From assembly GCF_000374025.1 (NCBI RefSeq), contig NZ_KB893175.1:62001-126000 (forward strand): a stretch of 64,000 bases of DNA, written 5' to 3'. Positions 53,102 to 60,609 of this stretch are shown here, in pieces. The stretch is from Spirosoma panaciterrae DSM 21099. GTDB taxonomy: Bacteria; Bacteroidota; Bacteroidia; Cytophagales; Spirosomataceae. Under the pieces are notes generated by a model. The model did not search any database. It saw only the letters and a list, made by a program, of their open reading frames with translations, and had not been told where the DNA came from. A program made the translations under genes and the position numbers. Numbering within the stretch: position 1 is the first letter of the stretch; each line of letters begins with the position of its first letter.

Positions 53102-54580
53102 ATGAAACTGAAATTTTTAACAACTGCTCTGGTCGTAGGTATGCTCACAACGGCCTGTGATAAAGAATATCTGGAAACGGCCCCCACCGGAAGTATCGAT
53201 GCCGGGGCGGCCTATGCCACGACTAAAAATGCGGCTGCGGCTATCAATGGTATTTACCGCGCCATGATCGTACGGTACCTCGATTCCCAGGGCCACTTTG
53301 GACATCCTGCTATGATGATTATTGTGGACGTGTTAGGTGAGGATGTCGTCATTCCAAATACATCGAATACCTGGCATCTGGGCGAAACCCGCTGGCAGGC
53401 GCACCGATCCGAAACGTCAGTAGGCGATCAGTTGCCGTACCAGCTTTATTATCGGCTGATTGGCAATGCTAACATCGCTATCGCTAATATTGATGCCGCT
53501 GCCGGAGCACAAACGGAACGGAATCAGATCAAAGGAGAAGCCTTGGGCTTACGGGCGTTTTCGTATTTTAATCTGGTGCAACTGTTTGGAAAACGCTATA
53601 ATGCGGCTTCGAAACCGAATAGTCAGCTTGCCGTACCACTGGTTCTGACGCCTACCACAGAAGGACTGCCTCGCGCAACGGTCGAAGACGTGTATGCGCA
53701 GATCAACAAAGATTTAGCTGAAGCGGCTACCTTGTTGACAACGACGCGTTCCTACAAGTCGCACATCAACCTGGAGGTGATCAAGGGATTTCAGGCTCGG
53801 GTTGCTTTGGCTCAGCAAAATTGGGCCGATGCGGCAAAATATGCGGCTGAAGCTCGTAAAAACTATGCGCCTATGACGGCAACACAATACCAGGATGGTT
53901 TTTCGGATATCAGCAATCCCGAATGGATGTGGGGTTTCGATCACCTTGAAGACCAGACGGAGTATTTTGGAGCCTATCATTCGTACATCTCCTGCAATTT
54001 TAACTCTACCAACATTCGTGTAGACCCCAAAGTGATTAACAGCAAGCTTTATGATCAGATTCCAACGACGGATGTGCGTTCGAAAATGTGGGTTAAAGCC
54101 CCTACAACTACCAATTCAGTCGTTCCAACGGGCGGGGTACGGGTGCCGTATATGACTCAGAAATTTAAGCTGCCAGGTACGCCATCGACCAGTACGATGG
54201 GCGATGTCCCCTATATGCGTGCTGCCGAAATGTATTTGATCGAAGCCGAAGCTCAGGCCCGTCAGGGGAATACAGCCGCTGCGGCTAGTACATTGTTTGC
54301 CCTGATAAGCCAGCGAGACCCTTCGTACAAGCTGTCAACAAAAACGGGCAACGACCTGATCGATGAGATACTGTTCCATCGTCGTGTCGAACTTTGGGGT
54401 GAAGGATTCCGGTTTACCGACCTAAAACGGTTGAATCAGCCGCTTAATCGAAACGGAGCCAACCTGAGTTCGGCGGTATCAGTACTCTTCGATGTACCTG
54501 CCGGAGACAACCAATGGGAATTCCTGATTCCACGTCGGGAAATCAACTCGAACGCGGCCATTGTACAGAACCCGCTATAA
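53102..54580 (+). CDS. RagB/SusD-family nutrient-binding lipoprotein
   Basis: 492 residues with lipobox LTTAC (Cys about 19). SusD hallmarks: 'DKEYLETAPTGSIDAG' after the anchor, 'KGEALGLRAFSYFNLVQLFG' (the TPR-like helices), 'VPLVLTPTTEGLPRATVEDVYAQI', and the closing 'RRVELWGEGFRFTDLKRL' and 'FLIPRREINSNAAIVQNP'. It caps the SusC channel on the cell surface and delivers ligand. It is the second and last gene of the two-gene operon and ends before a perfect 40-nt palindromic terminator. Confidence 0.95.
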   Translation: MKLKFLTTALVVGMLTTACDKEYLETAPTGSIDAGAAYATTKNAAAAINGIYRAMIVRYLDSQGHFGHPAMMIIVDVLGEDVVIPNTSNTWHLGETRWQAHRSETSVGDQLPYQLYYRLIGNANIAIANIDAAAGAQTERNQIKGEALGLRAFSYFNLVQLFGKRYNAASKPNSQLAVPLVLTPTTEGLPRATVEDVYAQINKDLAEAATLLTTTRSYKSHINLEVIKGFQARVALAQQNWADAAKYAAEARKNYAPMTATQYQDGFSDISNPEWMWGFDHLEDQTEYFGAYHSYISCNFNSTNIRVDPKVINSKLYDQIPTTDVRSKMWVKAPTTTNSVVPTGGVRVPYMTQKFKLPGTPSTSTMGDVPYMRAAEMYLIEAEAQARQGNTAAAASTLFALISQRDPSYKLSTKTGNDLIDEILFHRRVELWGEGFRFTDLKRLNQPLNRNGANLSSAVSVLFDVPAGDNQWEFLIPRREINSNAAIVQNPL

Positions 54581-54599
54581 TAAACCCTCTGTAGATCAA

Positions 54600-54639
54600 A
54601 CCAACGCGCCTGACCGAAATTTCGGTCAGGCGCGTTGGT
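54600..54639. terminator. Perfect 40-nt palindrome terminating the susCD-like operon
   Basis: The 20-nt half-sites 54600-54619 and 54620-54639 are exact reverse complements, with no spacer (ACCAACGCGCCTGACCGAAA and its complement). As RNA this gives a long stem with a minimal loop, followed by GTTTTG. It lies 20 nt after the SusD stop codon. Confidence 0.85.
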
Positions 54640-54725
54640 GTTTTGGGCCAGTCAAGGTTATAAACCGAATGGATCGCGCTCACGGATGGCGTGTTTTACA
54701 ATTCCGGTCTTTTCGGCCAGGAAAG

Positions 54726-54756
54726 TTTGCAGGAGGCAACCCGTAATGTACTTTTG
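54726..54756 (+). promoter_or_regulatory. Consensus Bacteroidota promoter of pheA
   Basis: TTTG (54726-54729), 19 nt, TACTTTTG (54749-54756), a full consensus match. Transcription should begin near 54763, so the mRNA would have a leader of only a few nucleotides before ATG 54767 (or about 13 nt before ATG 54776). This argues against an ATG at 54746, although a fortuitous AGGAGG lies upstream of it. Confidence 0.72.
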
Positions 54757-54766
54757 TGAATTAAGT

Positions 54767-55849
54767 ATGGCCATAATGACTCTAGAATCCCTTCGTAACC
54801 AAATCGACTCTCTCGACGATCAACTTCTGGCGCTCCTCAATCAGCGCATGGAACTGGTTCGTCAGGTAGGTGAATTAAAACGTTCGACCAACGCCGTGAT
54901 CTACCGGCCCGAACGCGAAAAGCAGATTATTGATCGACTGCATGAACAGAATAATGGGTTGTTGAATCGCCCTGCCATTGAAGCGATCTTTCTGGAGATT
55001 TTTGCCGTTTCACGGAATCTGGAACTTCCCGAACGAGTGGCTTATCTAGGTCCAGAAGGGAGTTTTACGCATCAGGCGGCCGAAAGCCGCTTTGGGGCAA
55101 TGAGTACCTATCTGGCTCTGCCCAACATTCGGTCGGTGTTCGAAAGTGTCGAAACGGGACGGGTTCGCTTTGGTGTAGTGCCTATTGAGAACAATCAGGA
55201 GGGCGTTGTGGAAGAGGCCATTGATCTGCTACTGGAAAAAGACTTGCGGATTGCCGCCGAAATTCAGATTCCTGTTCATTTTACGTTCGCGACAAAAGCC
55301 GAAAACCTGGCCGACATTACGCACATTTATTCCAAAGACATTGCCTTTGGCCAATGCAGTCGGTTCCTGCATGATTATTTTGATGGACTTAGCCCGGAGC
55401 TGGTGCCCGTAGAATCGACCTCGAAGGCGGCTAAACTGGCCTCGCAGCATCCGAATTCGGCCGCTGTCTGTTCGGGTATTGCGGCCAAGTTGTTCGATGT
55501 CCCGATTCTGTTCGACAATATTGAAAATAGTGATTTGAACCGGACACGATTCCTGATCCTGGCAAAAGACTTTGTTAATCAGCCTAGTGGACACGACAAA
55601 ACCACGCTGATTGCGAAACTTCAGAATACGGATTCACCGGGGGTGCTGGCCGAATTTCTACAGGAATTCAATGCCCGACGGATCAATCTGACCAAAATAG
55701 AAAGCCGCCCGTTGCGGGAAGGGGCTACCTTCCGCTACTGGTTTTTGCTGGAATGCGAAGGCCATGCCAACGACCCCGATTTGCAGGAAATATTGAACCA
55801 TCATGCAGCCGAAGTAAAATGGCTGGGTAGTTATGTGCGGGTTGCCTGA
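54767..55849 (+). CDS. pheA: Bifunctional chorismate mutase / prephenate dehydratase
   Basis: 360 residues from ATG 54767 (MAIMTLESLRNQ); ATG 54776 is equally possible. AroQ-type chorismate mutase (about 5-85: 'LRNQIDSLDDQLLALLNQRM', 'VIYRPEREKQIIDRL'), prephenate dehydratase (about 95-270: 'VAYLGPEGSFTHQAA', 'GVVPIENNQEGVVEEAIDLL', and the catalytic TRF in 'NRTRFLILAKD'), and an ACT domain ('TLIAKLQNTDSPGVLAEFL', 'TKIESRPLREG') whose ESRP motif binds phenylalanine for feedback inhibition. It converts chorismate to phenylpyruvate. It stands alone with its own promoter, next to the sulfite-oxidase-like gene 50 nt on. An unusual point is the near-absent 5' leader. Confidence 0.94.
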   Translation: MAIMTLESLRNQIDSLDDQLLALLNQRMELVRQVGELKRSTNAVIYRPEREKQIIDRLHEQNNGLLNRPAIEAIFLEIFAVSRNLELPERVAYLGPEGSFTHQAAESRFGAMSTYLALPNIRSVFESVETGRVRFGVVPIENNQEGVVEEAIDLLLEKDLRIAAEIQIPVHFTFATKAENLADITHIYSKDIAFGQCSRFLHDYFDGLSPELVPVESTSKAAKLASQHPNSAAVCSGIAAKLFDVPILFDNIENSDLNRTRFLILAKDFVNQPSGHDKTTLIAKLQNTDSPGVLAEFLQEFNARRINLTKIESRPLREGATFRYWFLLECEGHANDPDLQEILNHHAAEVKWLGSYVRVA

Positions 55850-55899
55850 TTGACGATCAAAGACTGTAACTTTTTCGCTGTAAAATCACTTATAACGGC

Positions 55900-56592
55900 A
55901 TGGAATCGAACGACAAAACAGAGCGAATAGTCGAAGCCCGAATGAAACTCAAACGTCGGTTTGAGGAGAAAATGGCGCAGACTCCCTCCATGACCGATGA
56001 AAAACCACGGGGTTCGGGACAGCCGAATCGCCATGGGATGCCAACCGTTCCGGTGGGACAGACCGTCACTACGAAATGGCCTGTACTGGATTTAGGGTAT
56101 CAACCGAATATCCCACTCGATAAATGGCAGCTTGCTATCGACGGTGAAGTGAATCATCCGGTTCGGCTCAAATGGGATGATTTACTGGCGTTGCCGCAGG
56201 TAGAAGATACGAGTGATTTTCACTGCGTAACCACCTGGTCGCGGCTAGATATTCCGTGGGTTGGGGTTCGGTTTATGGATTTAGCCGCCCTGGTTGACCC
56301 CAAAGGGACAGCAACACATGTGATGTGCTACGGCTACGATGGCTATTCGACCAACGTGTCGCTCGAAGAAGCCCTCAAGCCCGATGTATTGCTCGTTCAT
56401 ACCGCTGATGGACGACCGTTACCGCGCGAGCATGGCGGACCATTGCGCATGATTACTCCACAACTCTATGCTTGGAAAGGGGCAAAGTGGATTAAACGCA
56501 TTGAATTTCTGCCAAAAAATCAACTTGGATTCTGGGAAGAACGTGGTTATTCGAACACGGCCTACCCCTGGCGAAACGACCGATATTCGTGA
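55900..56592 (+). CDS. Sulfite-oxidase-like molybdopterin-dependent oxidoreductase
   Basis: 230 residues. The SUOX/YedY fold is recognisable: 'KWQLAIDGEVNHPVRLKWDDLLALPQ', 'DFHCVTTWSRLDIPWVGVRF' with the Mo-ligating Cys (about 107), 'GYDGYSTNVSLEEAL', 'LPREHGGPLRMITPQLYAWKGAKW' and 'FWEERGYSNTAYPWRNDRY'. The last motif is typical of the short, cofactor-only branch of COG2041. There is no twin-arginine or Sec signal, so it is probably cytoplasmic, unlike YedY (MsrP). The natural substrate is not known for this branch. A good terminator follows at 56597-56631. Confidence 0.9.
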   Translation: MESNDKTERIVEARMKLKRRFEEKMAQTPSMTDEKPRGSGQPNRHGMPTVPVGQTVTTKWPVLDLGYQPNIPLDKWQLAIDGEVNHPVRLKWDDLLALPQVEDTSDFHCVTTWSRLDIPWVGVRFMDLAALVDPKGTATHVMCYGYDGYSTNVSLEEALKPDVLLVHTADGRPLPREHGGPLRMITPQLYAWKGAKWIKRIEFLPKNQLGFWEERGYSNTAYPWRNDRYS

Positions 56593-56596
56593 TGCC

Positions 56597-56631
56597 AACG
56601 CCCTGGAAATAGAACATTTCAGGGCGTTTTT
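56597..56631 (+). terminator. Terminator after the sulfite-oxidase-like gene
   Basis: AACGCCCTGGAAAT (56597-56610) pairs with ATTTCAGGGCGTT (56616-56628) with one bulged G and a 5-nt loop; five T residues follow (56627-56631). Confidence 0.85.
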
Positions 56632-56652
56632 GCTTGGACACCTTTTTACTCA

Positions 56653-57735
56653 TTAAATCATAAGCAGCCGCCAGATGCCCGAGATGAGCAGTAAAATCAA
56701 TGCGGCTGGTGTCAGTACTTTCCAGCACAGGAACATCATCTGATCGACGCGTACGCGAGGAAACGTCCAGCGTACCCACATCTGAATCAGGACTGCAAAA
56801 AAGGCTTTCGACAGTAGCCAGAAACCACCTGTGATGTGCCCCCAGATCGTACCCGGTTCACCACTGGTCCAATCGGCTAGTCGGAGAGGGCCGAGGTTCG
56901 GGAATGGCGTATTCCAACTGCCCAGAAACAGGACCGCGCCCAGAAACGACACCAGCAGCATCATGGCGTATTCGGACAGGTACAACAGCGCGAACCGCAT
57001 ACCCGAATATTCAGTATGAAAACCGGCAACAATTTCTGATTCGCCCTCGGGTAAGTCGAATGGAGCCCGGTTGCTTTCGGCCAGTGTACAGATAAAGAAG
57101 ATGATGTAGGCAAAGAGCAGAAACGGATTTCGAAGGATATTCCAGCTAAAAATACCACCCCAAGTCGATACGTCGATGCCTAATGCTTTTGACCCAAACA
57201 GATAGTTGGTTTCATGCCCGAAAATCCCTTGTTGAAAGCTAATGTCTTGTAAATTAAGTGTCTGGCCGATCATAACGACGCACAGGATGGTCAGGCCGAG
57301 CGGAATTTCGTACGAAATAATCTGAGCCACCGAACGCATGGCGCCAAATAGCGAGTACTTATTATTCGACCCCCAGCCAGCCATCAGGATGCCCACCACA
57401 TCGAACGAAACAATAGCCATCAGGTAAAAAACGCCTACATCCGCTTTGGAGCCCTGAAGATCTGGTGTGAGTGGCAGTACGGCAAAGCCTGCAAAAACCG
57501 AAGCGAAAATGATTGAAGGGGCCAGCAGAAACAATCGACGATCGGCTGCCGTGGGCACAATGTCTTCTTTCTGAAGTAGCTTCAGCAGGTCGGCAAAGAG
57601 TTGCAACAATCCCCATTTTCCGGTTTCCATAGGGCCGAGCCGATCCTGCATAAAGGCCGATACCTTCCGTTCGGTATAAACCCCAACGACAACAAAGCCG
57701 GAAGCCATGGCCAGGAAAATAGGGAGAGCAAGCAT
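56653..57735 (-). CDS. nuoH: NADH-quinone oxidoreductase subunit H
   Basis: 360 residues from ATG 57735 (MLALPIFLAMASG). An upstream in-frame extension to 57795 consists of translated low-complexity repeat and is rejected. Eight membrane helices; conserved complex I features 'KEDIVPTAADRRLFLLAP', 'AESNRAPFDLPEGESEIVAG' and 'HTEYSGMRFALLYLSEY'. NuoH links the hydrophilic arm to the proton-pumping arm and forms part of the quinone channel. No other nuo gene is within the window on either side: it lies between asnS and the convergent sulfite-oxidase-like gene, which is unusual. Stem-loop element F lies between asnS and this gene. Confidence 0.93.
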   Translation of the reverse strand: MLALPIFLAMASGFVVVGVYTERKVSAFMQDRLGPMETGKWGLLQLFADLLKLLQKEDIVPTAADRRLFLLAPSIIFASVFAGFAVLPLTPDLQGSKADVGVFYLMAIVSFDVVGILMAGWGSNNKYSLFGAMRSVAQIISYEIPLGLTILCVVMIGQTLNLQDISFQQGIFGHETNYLFGSKALGIDVSTWGGIFSWNILRNPFLLFAYIIFFICTLAESNRAPFDLPEGESEIVAGFHTEYSGMRFALLYLSEYAMMLLVSFLGAVLFLGSWNTPFPNLGPLRLADWTSGEPGTIWGHITGGFWLLSKAFFAVLIQMWVRWTFPRVRVDQMMFLCWKVLTPAALILLLISGIWRLLMI

Positions 57736-57749
57736 GTTGGGAATGATTG

Positions 57750-57838
57750 AATGATTGAATGATTGAGTTGTTGAATGATTGAATAGCTGGCGCAAGCTTT
57801 TTTATTCAATCATTCAGCAACTCAATCATTCAATCATT
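57750..57838. repeat. Low-complexity stem-loop, element F (CTGGCGCA tip)
   Basis: The 36-nt arms 57750-57785 and 57803-57838 pair at 35 of 36 positions. The left arm is made of repeats of the word AATGATTG with one GAGTTG interruption, and lacks C entirely. The 17-nt loop contains CTGGCGCA (57787-57794) within AGCT-GGCGCA-AGCT, a mini-hairpin. It separates asnS (stop at 57842) from nuoH (start at 57735). Confidence 0.88.
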
Positions 57839-57841
57839 AGG

Positions 57842-59326
57842 TTAAAACTCGGCTGTTTTGGGGGCTCTGGGGAAAGGAATTACATCGCGGATGTTTCCCA
57901 TGCCCGTCACAAACAGAACCAGACGTTCGAAACCGAGGCCAAAACCGGCGTGGGGAGCGGTGCCAAACCGTCGGGTATCCAGATACCACCAGATGGCTTC
58001 GGGCTCGATACCCACTTCCTGCATTCGAGCAACCAGTTTGTCCAGATCTTCTTCCCGTTGTGAACCCCCAATGATCTCACCAATTCCTGGGAACAAGACA
58101 TCCATAGCGCGAACCGTTGGCCCAAACACCTCTCCACGCGGGCTGGTAGCTGGTTCATGGTCCTGTTTCATGTAGAAAGCCTTAATGGCACGCGGGTAGT
58201 TGGTCAGGATAACGGGTTTCTTGAAGTGTTTCTCGACCAAATACCGCTCATGTTCCGATTGTAGATCAATCCCCCATTTCACCTCAAACTGGAACTGACC
58301 TTTCTTGGCTGGTTTTGAACTGATCAGAATCTCGATTGCTTCGGTATAGGTAAGTCGTACGAACTCGTTGTTGATCACAAACTGAAGCTTTTCGAGCAGG
58401 CCCAGCTCACTCTGTTCTTCTTTCTTTTTGGTTTTATCTTCCTCTTTAAGGCGGTTATCCAGAAAAGCCAGGTCGTCGGCACAATGCTGAATCGCGTATC
58501 GGATTACGGTTTTTACGAAATCTTCCGCCAGATTCATGTTGTCTTCCAGTTCATAAAAAGCCATTTCGGGCTCAATCATCCAGAACTCGGCCAGGTGGCG
58601 GGTCGTGTTGGAGTTTTCGGCGCGGAAAGTAGGTCCGAAGGTGTAAATTTTACCCAGCGCCATTGCGCCCAATTCACCTTCCAACTGACCCGATACAGTC
58701 AGGTTCGTTTCACGTCCAAAGAAGTCCTGACTGTAATCCACTTTACCGTCTTCCGTTAGTGGCGGTTTGATCGCATCCAGCGTGGTTACGCGAAACATTT
58801 CACCGGCCCCTTCGGCATCCGAAGCGGTGATAATGGGCGTGTTGAGGTAGAAAAAACCGTGGTCGTTGAAGTATTTATGAATCGCAAAAGCCAGGGCGTG
58901 CCGAATGCGTAAAATGGCACTGAACGTATTGGTTCGGGGGCGCAGATGGGCAATTTCGCGTAAAAACTCCAGCGAGTGACGCTTAGGCTGAAGTGGATAT
59001 TTTTCGGGGTCGGCTGTGCCATAAATGACAACCTCGGCAATTTTAATTTCTATAGCCTGCCCTGATCCCTGCGATTCCACAATCTGCCCAGTGATGGATA
59101 GGCAGGAACCTGTCGTAATCAGTTTGAGGGTGACTTCGGGAAGCTGGCCAGCCTCAGCTACCGCCTGAATATTCTGTATGGTAGAGCCATCGTTGAGAGC
59201 GATGAAAACGGCGTTTTTACTTTCACGTTTTGTACGGACCCAGCCCTTTACGGTAGCGGTAGAGCCAACAGGCGAATCCACGCCAGTAGCGGCTTTCAAT
59301 AACTGCTTTATCGGTAAGTAACTCAT
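57842..59326 (-). CDS. asnS: Asparagine-tRNA ligase
   Basis: 494 residues from ATG 59326 ([13 protein letters not shown]); a longer frame to 59416 has no family support. OB-fold anticodon-binding domain (about 20-115, '[20 protein letters not shown]'), then the class II catalytic core with motif 2 '[22 protein letters not shown]' (core [15 protein letters not shown]) and motif 3 '[20 protein letters not shown]'. A charged insertion '[14 protein letters not shown]' in the middle is a common bacterial variant. It charges tRNA-Asn with asparagine. A -7 box TACTTTTG lies 34 nt upstream on the minus strand. It is followed by stem-loop element F and nuoH. Confidence 0.96.
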   Translation of the reverse strand: MSYLPIKQLLKAATGVDSPVGSTATVKGWVRTKRESKNAVFIALNDGSTIQNIQAVAEAGQLPEVTLKLITTGSCLSITGQIVESQGSGQAIEIKIAEVVIYGTADPEKYPLQPKRHSLEFLREIAHLRPRTNTFSAILRIRHALAFAIHKYFNDHGFFYLNTPIITASDAEGAGEMFRVTTLDAIKPPLTEDGKVDYSQDFFGRETNLTVSGQLEGELGAMALGKIYTFGPTFRAENSNTTRHLAEFWMIEPEMAFYELEDNMNLAEDFVKTVIRYAIQHCADDLAFLDNRLKEEDKTKKKEEQSELGLLEKLQFVINNEFVRLTYTEAIEILISSKPAKKGQFQFEVKWGIDLQSEHERYLVEKHFKKPVILTNYPRAIKAFYMKQDHEPATSPRGEVFGPTVRAMDVLFPGIGEIIGGSQREEDLDKLVARMQEVGIEPEAIWWYLDTRRFGTAPHAGFGLGFERLVLFVTGMGNIRDVIPFPRAPKTAEF

Positions 59327-59359
59327 ACTAAAATGATGACCCAGTAATAGTTGTGGCCG

Positions 59360-59367
59360 CAAAAGTA
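59360..59367 (-). promoter_or_regulatory. Probable -7 promoter box of asnS
   Basis: Reads TACTTTTG on the minus strand, a perfect TAnnTTTG box, 33-34 nt before the asnS ATG. No TTG is found 19 nt further upstream, so only half the consensus is present. Confidence 0.45.
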
Positions 59368-59446
59368 CGGATTGTCGGTTGAATAGCCCATAAACAATTT
59401 TATTCCGTAAAATCATAAGAGTGTAGGTCAGGGGCGATTACGGCCT

Positions 59447-59454
59447 TATTTTTG
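59447..59454 (+). promoter_or_regulatory. Probable -7 promoter box of the sixA-like operon
   Basis: TATTTTTG matches TAnnTTTG, 41 nt before the ATG at 59496. The -33 TTG is not evident. Together with the asnS box it would make a compact divergent promoter region. Confidence 0.4.
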
Positions 59455-59495
59455 CGTTTATCCAGACAACAGACCACCCACATATTTGTGACACC

Positions 59496-60002
59496 ATGCC
59501 GATAACTTTGTATATCGTTCGCCACGCTAAAGCTGAAGACCGGGCCATGTTTATGACTGATCATGACCGACAACTCACTGCCGATGGCATCATTGCAGCC
59601 GCCAGAATGGGGCGATACCTGCAGGAAAAAGCAGTTTTGCCTGATGTAATTATCAGTAGTACAGCCCCCCGCGCTAAAGACACCGCCAAGGTCATTGCCG
59701 AACAAACTGGATTCGACACATCCCGCATTGACCTAAATCAGTTTCTGTATGAAGGTGGGCCCAAGGCATACCTGGCAGCTTTGAATCGATTGCCTGCTAC
59801 CGTCACTACAGCCATGATTGTAGGACATAACCCCGATGTGTCGTATCTGGGTGAGTACCTGACCCACAAGGATATTGGCTCCATGAGTAAAGGGGCTGTG
59901 GTGGCTATAACATTCGGAAACCTGAACTGGTCCGAAATTTCAGGCCGAACCGGAAATCTGGAATTTCAAATTGGACCAAAGCAGCTTACAAATGAAAAAT
60001 GA
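59496..60002 (+). CDS. sixA: SixA-like phosphohistidine phosphatase
   Basis: 168 residues. Histidine-phosphatase superfamily: the phosphate pocket is 'LYIVRHAKAE' with the nucleophile His10 in the R-H-A variant of the RHG motif, which is the SixA form; 'VLPDVIISSTAPRAKDTAKVI' carries the second Arg, and 'AMIVGHNPDVSYLGEYL' the second His. SixA removes phosphate from histidine in phosphotransfer proteins. Cytoplasmic. It overlaps the 63-aa membrane peptide gene by ATGA, and these two plus the VOC gene look like one operon. Confidence 0.88.
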   Translation: MPITLYIVRHAKAEDRAMFMTDHDRQLTADGIIAAARMGRYLQEKAVLPDVIISSTAPRAKDTAKVIAEQTGFDTSRIDLNQFLYEGGPKAYLAALNRLPATVTTAMIVGHNPDVSYLGEYLTHKDIGSMSKGAVVAITFGNLNWSEISGRTGNLEFQIGPKQLTNEK

Positions 60003-60190
60003 ATCGTAATCGTCGCATATTCGTCATCGTTTTTATCGCCTTCACGACCCTTGTGGTCTTGTTTACCATTGATATGGCTCGTCGGACAACGGCCCCCTGG
60101 AATAAGCGCCGTGAGGTTGAACGGGCTTTGCCGCCTAAAGACGGTACCGTTGCCGATACCATGGCCACAGATACGCTACTTAATCCCTGA
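59999..60190 (+). CDS. 63-residue single-span membrane peptide
   Basis: The ATG overlaps the SixA-like TGA (ATGA), so translation is coupled. Basic start (MNRNRR), one hydrophobic helix (IFVIVFIAFTTLVVLFTI), then a basic and acidic tail 'DMARRTTAPWNKRREVERALPPKDG' of about 35 residues. The exact coupling and clear topology support a real gene. No known family is recognised. Its fixed place behind a phosphohistidine phosphatase gene suggests a membrane partner or anchor, which is inference only. Confidence 0.72.
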   Translation: MNRNRRIFVIVFIAFTTLVVLFTIDMARRTTAPWNKRREVERALPPKDGTVADTMATDTLLNP

Positions 60191-60196
60191 TAAGCC

Positions 60197-60586
60197 ATGT
60201 TGCAACTGACCGCTGTTCATCACATTGCCATTATCTGCTCCGATTATGAACGGTCGAAGCAGTTTTATACGAGGGTAATGGGATGTACGATACTGGGCGA
60301 ATACTATCGGGCAGAACGGCAGTCCTACAAGCTGGATCTGGCCTTAAATGGTCAGTATCTGATTGAGCTTTTCTCGTTTCCCAATCCGCCCAAACGACCA
60401 TCAAGACCAGAGGCTGCAGGGCTACGTCATCTGGCCTTTGCGGTGGCTAATCTGGACACTGCTATTCAGCACCTGACCGAACAGGGCGTGGTAACGGAAC
60501 CCATTCGGGTAGACGAACATACCGGACGTCGGTTTACCTTCTTTGCCGATCCGGATGAGCTGCCCCTGGAACTATATGAACTGTAG
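60197..60586 (+). CDS. VOC-family (glyoxalase I-like) metalloenzyme, YaeR-like
   Basis: 129 residues, one pair of beta-alpha-beta-beta-beta modules. The four metal ligands of glyoxalase I are in place: His8 or His9 ('TAVHHIAI'), Glu57 ('YLIELFS'), His78 ('GLRHLAF') and Glu125 ('LPLELYEL'). The length and the 'GLRHLAFAVANLDTAI' context match YaeR/GloA2 rather than classical lactoylglutathione lyase. The substrate is unknown. The gene begins 6 nt after the membrane-peptide stop codon, and its own stop lies inside a bidirectional terminator. Confidence 0.88.
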   Translation: MLQLTAVHHIAIICSDYERSKQFYTRVMGCTILGEYYRAERQSYKLDLALNGQYLIELFSFPNPPKRPSRPEAAGLRHLAFAVANLDTAIQHLTEQGVVTEPIRVDEHTGRRFTFFADPDELPLELYEL

Positions 60587-60609
60587 AGACGCATCATTGC
60601 GTCTCTACA
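60582..60609. terminator. Bidirectional terminator of the GTAGAGACGC type
   Basis: TGTAGAGACGCA (60582-60593) and TGCGTCTCTACA (60598-60609) pair perfectly around TCAT. The stem includes both stop codons of the convergent genes: TAG of the VOC gene (60584-60586) and the TAG of the aminotransferase (60605-60607). I recall similar GTAGAGACG palindromes dispersed in Bacteroidota and cyanobacterial genomes. Confidence 0.85.

Noticed and set aside
54731-54746. AGGAGG followed by ATG 54746 as the pheA start
   Set aside because: The ATG lies inside the -7 promoter region, Shine-Dalgarno use is weak in this phylum, and the added residues (MYFCELS) are not part of the chorismate mutase fold.
57735-57795. 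Longer NuoH start (MRQLFNHSTTQSFNHSIIPN)
   Set aside because: The extra residues are the translation of stem-loop element F and are not found in NuoH, which normally begins with the first membrane helix at MLALPIF.
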